Below, one piece after another: positions 54,329 to 62,971 of a DNA stretch of 64,000 bases. Position 1 is the first letter of the stretch. Each line of letters opens with the position of its first letter. The notes below the pieces were generated by a model. The model saw only the letters and a list, made by a program, of their open reading frames with translations, had not been told where the DNA came from and searched no databases. Position numbers and translations under genes: made by a program. Source of the DNA: Stieleria maiorica (GTDB taxonomy: Bacteria > Planctomycetota > Planctomycetia > Pirellulales > Pirellulaceae); the NCBI RefSeq assembly GCF_008035925.1, contig NZ_CP036264.1:1399409-1463408 (forward strand), written 5' to 3'.

Positions 54329-55887
54329 CTCGTTGTTATACACAATTCATTCCCCTGATCTGGTTGCATTTGGACCAAAGCTTCGCCAACAACTACTGAT
54401 GTCGTAGAGTCGTTCCATGCCGCGCATGACCGTATCGGTGCCAGGCTCGTCATGTCGTGGTCGGTCGATGTAGCCGCCAAGCCGAGCGATCATGCGGACG
54501 ATCTCCTTCAACGTCGGTGGTTTCTTTGGCGGATCTTCCCCGGTGACGATCTTGTATACCGGCTGCCATTCGTCGGCTACGAATACTGCTTCACAGCTGA
54601 CGTCTGGACATTCGCGACCGATCCGCACGCTGTAGAACGTTCGCCACGCCAAGATCATCGAAACAGCGAGACAACGCTCGAATCGTTCGATCTTTTCAAA
54701 CCGCTTTGCTTCGATGCGAGTGCCTGATTTGAGAGTTCGGAAGAATACTTCGATCAACCAGCGAATGCAGTAGTAAGACAACACCAGCTCAATCTCTTCC
54801 TTGTTCGAAATCGGCATATTGGTCAGCAACAGCCAACTGATAGGCGTATCCCCTTCAGGCGGATCGATCTCGTGAGCCCAAATCGCGTTGACTTTCGTGG
54901 GCCGTAGGTGTCGATCGGGCCGATAGGGGTTCTTCAGTGTCAGCGTCGTTGCACGCACCTCGAGTTCGCATTGGCGTGCCTCTCGCGGTTGATTGCGTGC
55001 TCGTTTGTCACAGGCTAACTTGGGTTGGTGCGAACGAATCGTTATCGCTTTGGTGTAGCGTACTTTGCTCGCGGCGAGTTTTTCATGCAGATTTCCTGAT
55101 GGCCGACCGTGCTGATCAACGATCGAACGGTCATAGCAACTGCGAATAATCCACCAAAAGTTCTTTGGAGAATCGGAATTACACTCGATGACTTCAAAGA
55201 TGTCCGCTTCGCTGTCAGCCACGCAGACAACTTGCGTTTCGGGGTGCTCGCTAGCGATTAACTGTGCTTCGCGGTGGTTTTCAAGCCATCGCAGAGACTC
55301 CTTCTCTTCAATCGGCACTTTCTTTCGATCATCGGCTTTTGACGGACCTTCCTCGCGAGTCCAAAGTTCCGCTGCAACGGTTCCTAAGGGCGTGCCGGTG
55401 GGAGTGAACGCCATCAGCGGGTGAAGCAACTCGCCGTAGCGTGAACTGCCATCTAGCGGACCGGCCCCTTCTACTTGCGTGTTAGGTTTCGTCAAATCCA
55501 GTTCCGTCGTATCGTGAGCCAAGATGACAACTTCTTGCTCAGCAAGACGCTTATAGCAGGCATCTATATGGGGCGCTAAAATGTCCTCAAAGCAGATCGC
55601 ATCGTTATCAAAAAGTCGGTAGGCTGCCGTTGTTTCGTTGTGTCCTGCGCCGACTGCAGCAGGAATGCTCTTGCTCGGCAAACCAGCCATGGCGGAGAGC
55701 ACTTCGGCAAGTCGTTCATTTCGTCTCTTGTCGCCAAGATCCACCGTTTCTAATTCGTCAATCACCCATTGGCTCACCATCGCAAACACTCCGTTGCTAC
55801 CTGTCGTGCACCTGAACTCCCTGTGAGCAACAGTTTGAGCGATTTCGCGAATCAATACATCATCAAAAATTTGTGTATAACAACGAG
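54329..55887 (-). mobile_element. IS4-family insertion sequence (IS50/Tn5 group), copy 2
   Basis: 1,559 bp, same length and ends as copy 1 (CTCGTTGTTATACACAA), with its own 10-bp target duplication GGCTGACGCC at 54319-54328 and 55888-55897. The restored target is the palindrome GGTGGC-TGAC-GCCACC. Different target duplications in the two copies mean separate transposition events. Both copies have the same orientation, 33 kb apart. Confidence 0.95.
54347..55780 (-). CDS. IS4-family transposase (Tn5-like), copy 2
   Basis: Identical in sequence to the 477-residue transposase at 19681-21114, with all catalytic motifs (HDTTELD, ADSEAD, YCIRWLIEVFFRTLKSG). Start at ATG 55780 by the same argument. 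Upstream in-frame sequence beyond the element end belongs to the island, not to the protein. Confidence 0.95.
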   Translation of the reverse strand: MVSQWVIDELETVDLGDKRRNERLAEVLSAMAGLPSKSIPAAVGAGHNETTAAYRLFDNDAICFEDILAPHIDACYKRLAEQEVVILAHDTTELDLTKPNTQVEGAGPLDGSSRYGELLHPLMAFTPTGTPLGTVAAELWTREEGPSKADDRKKVPIEEKESLRWLENHREAQLIASEHPETQVVCVADSEADIFEVIECNSDSPKNFWWIIRSCYDRSIVDQHGRPSGNLHEKLAASKVRYTKAITIRSHQPKLACDKRARNQPREARQCELEVRATTLTLKNPYRPDRHLRPTKVNAIWAHEIDPPEGDTPISWLLLTNMPISNKEEIELVLSYYCIRWLIEVFFRTLKSGTRIEAKRFEKIERFERCLAVSMILAWRTFYSVRIGRECPDVSCEAVFVADEWQPVYKIVTGEDPPKKPPTLKEIVRMIARLGGYIDRPRHDEPGTDTVMRGMERLYDISSCWRSFGPNATRSGE

Positions 55888-56006
55888 GGCTGACGCCACC
55901 GGCAGACACTCTACCGGCCCTCCGGGCCTCAGACACATTGCCCGGGCCGCCAAATGCGTTCCAACGATCGGTATTCGATTCGGCAAACACTCAGCAGTTA
56001 CCCTGT

Positions 56007-56317
56007 CAGGCGTCGGTATGTCTTCTTCGGCCGAGTCAATCGCGCACCAAGTGAGACAAGAGTCACGCAAAGGCGCCAAGCCGCAAAGGAGCGGGTTCAA
56101 ATCTTTGCGGCTTGGCGACTTTGCGTGAGGTCCTTCAAGCAGCTACATCGGCGTACACTTCAAACCGTGACATCAATAGCGAATCCCAGGAAACAGAGGT
56201 CTGGTGAAATCCGATGGGCGCTCTTCGAGCGCATCAATCAAACTGTGGATGAATAGTCAACCACGGAGGCCACGGAGAGACACAGAGAAGAAGTGGGCCG
56301 TTGCCGTTGGGCGTCGG
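56007..56317 (+). repeat. 310-bp direct repeat, right copy
   Basis: Partner of 52708-53025. Here the palindrome is near perfect: TCACGCAAAGGCGCCAAGCC and CGGCTTGGCGACTTTGCGTG, at about 56056-56130. Adjacent words such as AACCACGGAGGCCACGGAGA are also shared with the left copy. Confidence 0.85.
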
Positions 56318-56599
56318 TTAGCAGCGCGAACGATCAATTATTGGTGGTCCGAGCGCGGTAAAAGTACCTATTCCGTGGTTGGACCGCGGAATATCTCCCG
56401 CCACCCGATCTTACGGCACCCTGCAGGGGCAGCCAAGCAGTCCGCGAGTCACTAAGGTTTTCGGATCGACTGAAGAAACTTGAGGTGCGTTTCGATGCCT
56501 CCTGTTTGCGTTGCCGGTCGCGGGCGTTTTCGGAGACCATTGGCTGACCGTTGATGCGGAACAAGTCCCACACCCTGGATCAACGCGGGAGCGATTAGG

Positions 56600-56814
56600 A
56601 TGTCAGTGGAACGATTTCGACGGTGCCTGGGCGTGATGAATCTGCCCGAAAAGGATCGCGAGTGGTTTCCAAAGTGGTAGGGCAGCTATGCTCGCTTTCC
56701 GGCAGTCCGAGCCCAAACAGGTACTTCGGAAGAGATTGTGGTTCGGCGTGACCTGGTGATCGAGTTTCTTCAAAAACTTCTTGGCGCCAAAACACCCGCG
56801 TGGCGGTCAGGGGG
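56600..56814 (+). pseudogene. Tyrosine-recombinase (integrase) N-terminal remnant
   Basis: The frame from ATG 56600 reads RFRRCLGVMNLPEKDREWFP, then a stop at 56678-56680, then ARFPAVRAQTG and VIEFLQKLLGAKTPAWR. This is the SAM-like N-terminal domain of phage-type integrases common in planctomycete mobile elements, with the start of a core-binding helix VIEFL. The catalytic C-terminal domain is absent. The in-frame stop and truncation mean it is not functional. It marks the right end of the accessory island. Confidence 0.6.
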
Positions 56815-56846
56815 GAACAGCTGGGGACAGCGGTTTTACAAAGCGC

Positions 56847-56870
56847 GAAAGCCTTGGCGGCTTCCGCTGC
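56847..56870 (+). repeat. Dispersed repeat R1, variant
   Basis: R1 variant GAAAGCCTTGGCGGCTTCCG followed by CTGC, lying 15 bp from the stop codon of the DUF11-repeat gene. The same variant is at 62868-62891. Confidence 0.75.
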
Positions 56871-56885
56871 GTCGCTTGAACTTCA

Positions 56886-59639
56886 TTAGCGGTCGGCGTA
56901 GACCATGATGCTCTCTTCTTTGGTCACCGGCACGTTGGATTGATCGCTGGTGACGATCGCTTTGACCAAATGACGCCCCGCGGCGATGCCCCGGGCTTTG
57001 ACTCGGTACACCATTTCGTCATTGGCCTTCAGCAACGCCCGCGGCGAGAAGGCGATGATGCCTTGCCCCTGAGGCGTGAAGTCACCTTGTTCGACCAACT
57101 GCAGCCCTTGCGGCAGCTGCAACGCGACCTTGACGTTGGTGTCGTCGCGCGATCCGGTGTTGCTGATTCGAATCTCGTAAACGGTGTCGCCGCCGATTTC
57201 GATCGGGTCGGCCGTGTCGCTGATCGAAAACGTCAATTCCGCTAGCGATGCCACTTCGACTTGGCTTTCCGATTTGGTTTGAATTCCCAAGTCGGCCGTC
57301 GCCACGGTTTGCAACACGCGGTTGCCTTCTTCGACCGGCAGCAGCGTCAACGGCACCTTCCCGGACTGACCGACCGGCAATGCGGGCAGCGACCAGAACA
57401 CCGCGTGCCGCGATGCATCGTATTGTCCTTCGAAGTCTGTTTTGACGAACGTGAATCCGCGATCCAGCTGGACGCTCAATTCGACGTTTTGCGCCTCGGC
57501 CGTCCCCACGTTGGCGATCTCCAATTCGTAGGTGGCTTGGCGTTCCAGGAAGCGACGCGATGGTCCGGTCAACGTCGCCTTCAATTCCGGCGCGACAACC
57601 TCGACCGCGATCGTATGCGTGGTCTCCAATCCGTCGTCGCCTTTAACGCGAATCAGGTTCTGCACGATCCCCGGTTTGACCGCTCGCATCCGCAACACCT
57701 GACGGCGGATTTCTCCCGGACCGAGCGTGCCGATCAAGTTGTCCAACTGAGTCCCCTGGGGATGCTCCAGTCCGGCCGGCACGTCTTCCTGCAGAATCAC
57801 GCCGGTCGCTTCGCCGGTGCCGGGGTTGCTGACTTCTAATTCGATTTCAAGTTGTTGTCCAATCAGAACCGTTTCCGGTGCGAGTTGGACGACCTGCAGT
57901 TCTGGTCGCGTGCTGATCGTTCGCACCGATGCGGCGGCTTCAAAGGTGACGCGGGCCACGCTGCCCAACTCCCCTTCTTGCTCGGGTGTCAACTGCAGCG
58001 TGATCGTGCGTTCTTGGTTTGGCTCCAGATCACCCAGCTCCCAATACAGCTCGGGTTGGTACTTCGGGTTGGGACGCGGCGTCGCATCGGTCAACGTCAT
58101 TCCGTTGGGAACACGATCGTGGACCTGGACGTTCAACGCTTTTGAACCGCCGACGTTCTTGACGGTGATGACGAACGAAGCCGGCTTTCCGACCTTCACT
58201 TCCTCGGGTGCTCGCTTGTGGATCACGACCGACGGAGATTGTGGACCGTCCAGATAGCGTTCGCCGGGCGAAGCCAACGTGGGGCCGGCGGGCAGCGGAG
58301 CGCCGGTTTGTTGGTACCCGACACCCTGGTAAATCGCAGCGCCGGCCGGTTGGCCTGGACTCGCATAGGTGGCCGCCGGTGAAGCTAGCGACTGGGATTG
58401 CATTGATTGTTGTTGCATCGACAGGGCCGACGCCGCGGAAGAGGCCGCAGGTAATGGCGGAGCAGGCAATTGGGGTGCGGCGGCAGGGTATTGGTCAGCG
58501 GCACCAAATCCGCCGGCCGGTTGAGAATAACGTTGATCAGCAGTGGCAGCGGCGGGCTGACCGTAGGGCGACGCGCTGGCGTTCCCGATGTGGTTTGGTG
58601 CTGTCGTGTTTTGCAGTTGTGGCGAATCGGCAAACGCCCCGTTGCCAACGATCTGTGGTTGTGAAGCGATCCCCATCGTTGCCGCAGGCGCGCCGGGTTG
58701 CGCCGGTGCAGCGGCCGGCTGTCCCGCATCGGCTTGCATCGGCAACTGCGCGGCCCCCATCTCCAACTTCATCGCGGGCTGGCGATGGATCCGCATCGTG
58801 GTCCCGGACGGCTGGGCCAGGGTAGCCTCGGGCGTCGTTGCCTCGGGCAACGCTATTTCGGGCGTCGCCATCGCGGCAGCGGGTGCGTCGGCAAACTGTG
58901 GCTGCTCGGCATCGGCGCCGTCGCCGGTTACCGGTGTCAACATGGCGGCGGGACCGGCCGCAGCGGCATCGGCCGGGTCGGCAAAGGTGCCACCACGCAG
59001 ATCGTTGGCGGGCGGCTGGCCGGCCAGGTCATCAATGGCGGCATTGTTGCCCACCGTGGATGCGTCTGCCGATGGTTCATCTAGCGGTGTCTCGGCGAAG
59101 GTGATCTCGGACATCTGCGGTTGTTCGGGAAACGACGCGTCCGGGGTGTCTGCGATCGGCATTCCCATGGAGAACGAGGGTCCGGCGTCGTCGGCGGGCG
59201 TGTCGCTCGTCACGGCCACGTCGGCCGAAGCGCCAGCCGCCGGTGCTTCGTCGAAACTGGGCAGCCGCATCTTCATCACCGAACGTCCGCCGACGCCAGT
59301 TTTCGGCTGCGGCGCATCGCCCGCGTCCGCGGGGATTTCCGGCAGCACCATCGAATCGATCGACTCGGTGTGCTGGACCAAACGCACCGGCGAGGCCTTT
59401 GAATCGTCGCCGGCGTCGGTCTCTCCGACCGGTTTGAGCATTTCGATATCCTCTGCCTGGGCCGTTTGCAGACCGGATTCGGATCCGATCGGCGCAACCG
59501 CCTTTGCCGGTGGAATCTGCTCTTCGGTCCAAGCCGATTCGGTGCTCGCTTGTTGGTCCTTTTGTGCTTGGGCGGCCATGATGGCCCCCAACAAAATCGT
59601 CACAGCACCTGCGGCGAGTCGTACGCCAAACGCTTTCAT
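56886..59639 (-). CDS. Exported DUF11-repeat protein
   Basis: A 917-residue protein with signal peptide MKAFGVRLAAGAVTILLGAI through AAQAQ (start ATG 59639). Residues about 30-460 are low complexity, rich in Ala, Pro, Gln and Asp, with repeated QPQ/QPA words. From about 470 to the end lie four DUF11-type immunoglobulin-like repeats, each with the VxNxG pattern: FVITVKNVGGSKALNVQVHD, LEVSNPGTGEATGVILQEDV, YELEIANVGTAEAQNVELSV, and EIRISNTGSRDDTNVKVALQ. Such proteins sit at the cell surface or periplasm and act in adhesion or structural roles. There is no cell-wall anchor or membrane helix, so the attachment mode is unknown. Confidence 0.85.
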   Translation of the reverse strand: MKAFGVRLAAGAVTILLGAIMAAQAQKDQQASTESAWTEEQIPPAKAVAPIGSESGLQTAQAEDIEMLKPVGETDAGDDSKASPVRLVQHTESIDSMVLPEIPADAGDAPQPKTGVGGRSVMKMRLPSFDEAPAAGASADVAVTSDTPADDAGPSFSMGMPIADTPDASFPEQPQMSEITFAETPLDEPSADASTVGNNAAIDDLAGQPPANDLRGGTFADPADAAAAGPAAMLTPVTGDGADAEQPQFADAPAAAMATPEIALPEATTPEATLAQPSGTTMRIHRQPAMKLEMGAAQLPMQADAGQPAAAPAQPGAPAATMGIASQPQIVGNGAFADSPQLQNTTAPNHIGNASASPYGQPAAATADQRYSQPAGGFGAADQYPAAAPQLPAPPLPAASSAASALSMQQQSMQSQSLASPAATYASPGQPAGAAIYQGVGYQQTGAPLPAGPTLASPGERYLDGPQSPSVVIHKRAPEEVKVGKPASFVITVKNVGGSKALNVQVHDRVPNGMTLTDATPRPNPKYQPELYWELGDLEPNQERTITLQLTPEQEGELGSVARVTFEAAASVRTISTRPELQVVQLAPETVLIGQQLEIELEVSNPGTGEATGVILQEDVPAGLEHPQGTQLDNLIGTLGPGEIRRQVLRMRAVKPGIVQNLIRVKGDDGLETTHTIAVEVVAPELKATLTGPSRRFLERQATYELEIANVGTAEAQNVELSVQLDRGFTFVKTDFEGQYDASRHAVFWSLPALPVGQSGKVPLTLLPVEEGNRVLQTVATADLGIQTKSESQVEVASLAELTFSISDTADPIEIGGDTVYEIRISNTGSRDDTNVKVALQLPQGLQLVEQGDFTPQGQGIIAFSPRALLKANDEMVYRVKARGIAAGRHLVKAIVTSDQSNVPVTKEESIMVYADR

Positions 59640-59866
59640 GGGTCTCAATCCGTTGGTGAAAAAACCGACTGGTCCTCCAGTGGGAATTACGGCATAGCAA
59701 ATTCGCACACCAGGTGAAAAGCCCGCTTCCGGATCTGGGGGATCGGGGCGGTCGGGTGTGAGGTGTTTTTCAGCGTCCTTTTTTTAAGAGCGTGACGGGA
59801 AACCCAGCGGGCGACGGTCCGAAAGGGCTGTCGTGCTGGGGCCAGGCTGGGGGTGAGGGGAGTGCG

Positions 59867-61456
59867 TTACTTGGCGACTTCGGTGAATGTCGTTTCCCTG
59901 AGTGCGGTGACTTTGATTTCACCGGGGTACAGCAGTTCGCGTTCGAAGGCTTTGGCGATTTCGTGGCAGACCACGGCGGCTTGTTCATCGCTGGTGGTCG
60001 TGCTGTCGATGATCACGCGCAACTCGCGCCCGGCGCTGATCGCATAGGCTTCGCGGACGCCGTCAAACCGCCGGGCGATGGATTCCAGTTCTTCCATCCG
60101 TTTGATGTAGCGTTCCAGCGATTCGCGTCGTGCCCCGGGCCGACTGGCGCTGCAGGCATCGGCGGTCGCGACGACCATGGTGTAAGGGTGTTCGACCACG
60201 ATTTCGTCGTGATGGCCCAGCGCCGCATGAACGACTTCGGCGGATTCGCTGTGCCGCCGCAGCAGATCGGCGCCGATCTTGGGGTGCCCGCCTTCGAGTT
60301 CGTGATCGGCGGCTTTGCCGATGTCGTGAAGCAGTCCGCAGCGACGGGCCAGATCGCCGCGCATCCCCAGCATCTCGGCGATCATCCCGGACAGGAACGC
60401 GACTTCGACGCTGTGGCGAAGCACGTTTTGGCTGTAAGAGGTGCGAAAGTGCAAGCGGCCCAACATTTCGATCAACCGATCGCTCAGACCCGGCACGTCG
60501 ACTTCATCGGCCGCCTCGCGTCCCTTCTGCATGATCAGTTCGTTGATCTCCTTTTTCGTCTCCTCGACGACCTCTTCGATTTTCGAAGGGTGGATGCGTC
60601 CGTCGGCGATCAGGATGGTCAGGGCGCGTCGGGCGATCTCGCGGCGGACCGGATCGAACCCGCTGACGATCACCACGCCGGGCGTGTCGTCGATGATCAC
60701 GTCGATGCCGGTGGCTTTTTCAAACGCCCGGATGTTGCGGCCTTCGCGACCGATGATCCGGCCCTTCATGTCGTCGGTGGGGACGTCGACGGTGCTGGTG
60801 GTTGAATCGGCGGTGAACGCCGAGGCGTAGCGCTGGATCGCGGTGAGCAGCATTTCGCGACTCTGTTCCTTGATCGACTCGTTGATCTGTTTCTTTTTCT
60901 TCAGCAACAGCTTTCCGCGTTCGTGTTCCAGTTCATCATCGAGTGCCTTCATCAGTTGCTCACCCGCTTCGGCACGCGTCATCCCGGAGACCGCTTCGAG
61001 CACCTTCTTTTGTTTTCGTTCCAGTTCGTTCAAATCGTCACGCTGTTGGGCAAGCGATTTGAGTCCGGCGTCGAGTCGTTGTTGGCTGTTTTCCAGTCCA
61101 CGCTGCTGTTTTCGCAGGTCTGCCTCCTGGTTATCAAGCTGTTCGGCTCGGCGATCGAGCATCTGTTCGCGGCTGAGTTGCAGACGCCGCGATTCGGCCA
61201 GCTCGGCCTCGCCCTTGGATTTGATCTCCAACGCCTCCTCTTTGGCCTCCAACAGGATCTGAGTCCGCAGCGCTTCGGCCTCGCGGTTCGCCTCGTCCAT
61301 CAACTTGTCGGCTCTTTCCGCCAGCCGGATCTTGTAGGCGGCCGCTTTCCAGCGTTGATAGCCCATCATCAACACCGCACCGGCGAGGACTCCGGCGAGT
61401 GAATAAAGGAAGAAGACTTCGTCGAGGAATGATGCGAGGGGAAGGGGGTTAGGCAA
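59867..61456 (-). CDS. rny: Ribonuclease Y
   Basis: A 529-residue endoribonuclease. The N-terminus holds one membrane helix ([20 protein letters not shown]), then a long charged coiled coil (about 40-200), a KH domain with [19 protein letters not shown] near residue 235, and an HD domain with [19 protein letters not shown] near 377 and [15 protein letters not shown]. RNase Y starts mRNA decay at the inner membrane. The start appears to be a TTG at 61456, with GAGG about eight bases upstream; no ATG gives the helix. Length agrees with the family (about 520). Confidence 0.95.
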   Translation of the reverse strand: MPNPLPLASFLDEVFFLYSLAGVLAGAVLMMGYQRWKAAAYKIRLAERADKLMDEANREAEALRTQILLEAKEEALEIKSKGEAELAESRRLQLSREQMLDRRAEQLDNQEADLRKQQRGLENSQQRLDAGLKSLAQQRDDLNELERKQKKVLEAVSGMTRAEAGEQLMKALDDELEHERGKLLLKKKKQINESIKEQSREMLLTAIQRYASAFTADSTTSTVDVPTDDMKGRIIGREGRNIRAFEKATGIDVIIDDTPGVVIVSGFDPVRREIARRALTILIADGRIHPSKIEEVVEETKKEINELIMQKGREAADEVDVPGLSDRLIEMLGRLHFRTSYSQNVLRHSVEVAFLSGMIAEMLGMRGDLARRCGLLHDIGKAADHELEGGHPKIGADLLRRHSESAEVVHAALGHHDEIVVEHPYTMVVATADACSASRPGARRESLERYIKRMEELESIARRFDGVREAYAISAGRELRVIIDSTTTSDEQAAVVCHEIAKAFERELLYPGEIKVTALRETTFTEVAK

Positions 61457-61738
61457 GGGAGCCTCGAATAGCGTATGTAAATGCGCAGCCGCGCTCAGAT
61501 GGATGCAGGAGACCGGTAGACTAGGCGAATGCGGCAGGTAAAAACTGGCCGATCATTCGAGGAAGATCCTACCAAATTTCCCTGCGCCGTGGGTGGTTGG
61601 CTGGGCAGCCGTCGCGGCTGGAATCGCCGGGGCTTGTCGTTGGGGCGGAGTCGATCGGGTCGCCCGGTTTGGGATGGTTTTTACAAATAGCAATTCGTCT
61701 GGACGCCTTGCGAGGCTCGTATTTTTACCCGCGTTTCG
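61457..61738. other. Divergent spacer, rny and tilS
   Basis: About 280 bp between the divergent rny and tilS genes. No gene is supported; both promoters are expected here. Confidence 0.4.
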
Positions 61739-62824
61739 ATGACAAATCCGAGTCCCTGGCAAGAGTTCTGCGACGCAATCGAATCGGCATGGCCGGTGTC
61801 GCGATATCGGGACGTAGGCGTCGTGGTCGGCTGCAGCGGGGGAGCCGATAGCGTCGCGCTGCTGCGGTGTCTCGCAGAAGCCACACGTCCGCGGGCAGGC
61901 ACCACGCCGCCGTCGGGGTTCATCGTTGTGGCTCATTTCAATCACCGATTCCGCGGCGAGGCCTCCGACGGGGATGCCGATTTCGTCCGGCGATTGGCCG
62001 ATCAGTTTGGCCTGGCCGTCGAGATCGAGTGTGGCGATGCGGCGGCGCGGGACGAGGAATCGGCGCGGAATCACCGCCGGGCATTTTTTCGCAACCTGTT
62101 GGGCCGATACGGCGCCCGCTACCTTGCCCTGGGGCATTCTCGCGACGACAACGTCGAAACGGTGTTGTACCGGATGATGCGTGGCACCGGGCCGCTGGGG
62201 ATGGCGGGCGTCGCTCCCTTTCGTCCGTTCAGCGAGCATCCCTCCGACAGCGATTTTGTGATCGCACGACCGATGCTCTCCCTCGGTCGCGACCAGATTC
62301 GCGGCGCCCTGCGATCGATCGATGCGGCTTGGCGAGAGGACGCGTCGAATCAATCCAATACCTATCGGCGGAATTGGATCCGAAACGAATTGTTGCCCGC
62401 GATGGAAACGCAGTTCCCCCACGCCGTGACGGCAATCGCACGCGCGGTCGAAGGCCAGCGACAATGGAAAGACGCCCTGCAGTCGGTGATCGATCGCTGG
62501 ATCGAGGACCAGCAGGTCCGTGAAGCCCCGCTGACGCTGCGGCGTCTCGATCGGATCGGCGGTGGCGGCATGCCGGGCCGTGATTGGGAACAGGATTCCG
62601 GTGCCGCGTCGCCGGCCGAGCAAGCCGTTGCGATCGAGGCCCTGCGCCGTTGTTGGCACCGCGCGGGGTGGCCGCTGCGTGACATGGGGCAACACCACTG
62701 GACGCGGGTCGTCGAGATGCTTTACGGCGGCGGCCCCGACGCGCTGACCTTGCCCGGTGCCGTCGACGTGCGACGGGATCAGGAAGCGGTCGTCTTCGTC
62801 CGTCGCGACCCCGTATTTCCGTAG
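61739..62824 (+). CDS. tilS: tRNA(Ile)-lysidine synthase
   Basis: A 361-residue TilS. The N-type ATP pyrophosphatase P-loop is VVGCSGGADSVALLRCLAEA; AHFNHRFRGEASDGDADFVR, GHSRDDNVETVLYRMMRGTG and FVIARPMLSLGRDQIRGALR follow in family order, with SNQSNTYRRNWIRNELLP after. TilS adds lysine to cytidine 34 of tRNA-Ile(CAU), letting it read AUA. The C-terminal domain is short, so the protein is of the compact type. The final stop codon (62822-62824) lies inside a minus-strand copy of repeat R1, which therefore defines the end of the protein. Confidence 0.95.
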   Translation: MTNPSPWQEFCDAIESAWPVSRYRDVGVVVGCSGGADSVALLRCLAEATRPRAGTTPPSGFIVVAHFNHRFRGEASDGDADFVRRLADQFGLAVEIECGDAAARDEESARNHRRAFFRNLLGRYGARYLALGHSRDDNVETVLYRMMRGTGPLGMAGVAPFRPFSEHPSDSDFVIARPMLSLGRDQIRGALRSIDAAWREDASNQSNTYRRNWIRNELLPAMETQFPHAVTAIARAVEGQRQWKDALQSVIDRWIEDQQVREAPLTLRRLDRIGGGGMPGRDWEQDSGAASPAEQAVAIEALRRCWHRAGWPLRDMGQHHWTRVVEMLYGGGPDALTLPGAVDVRRDQEAVVFVRRDPVFP

Positions 62825-62891
62825 CGGAACTCGCCAAGAGTTTCGGCCAACCCTGCGGTCTCGTGGCGAAAGCCTTGGCGGCTTCCGCTAC
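62821..62891. repeat. Dispersed repeat R1, inverted pair
   Basis: A minus-strand R1 unit at 62821-62844 faces a plus-strand variant at 62868-62891, so the pair can fold into a long hairpin with a 23-bp loop. The first unit overlaps the tilS stop codon. Confidence 0.85.
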
Positions 62892-62971
62892 GATCCACAT
62901 CTACCGTCTCTCGCAGTTAGACTGTGGAAGGCATCGCTAATGTCATCGCCCCAACTAAACCTAATCTCTAA

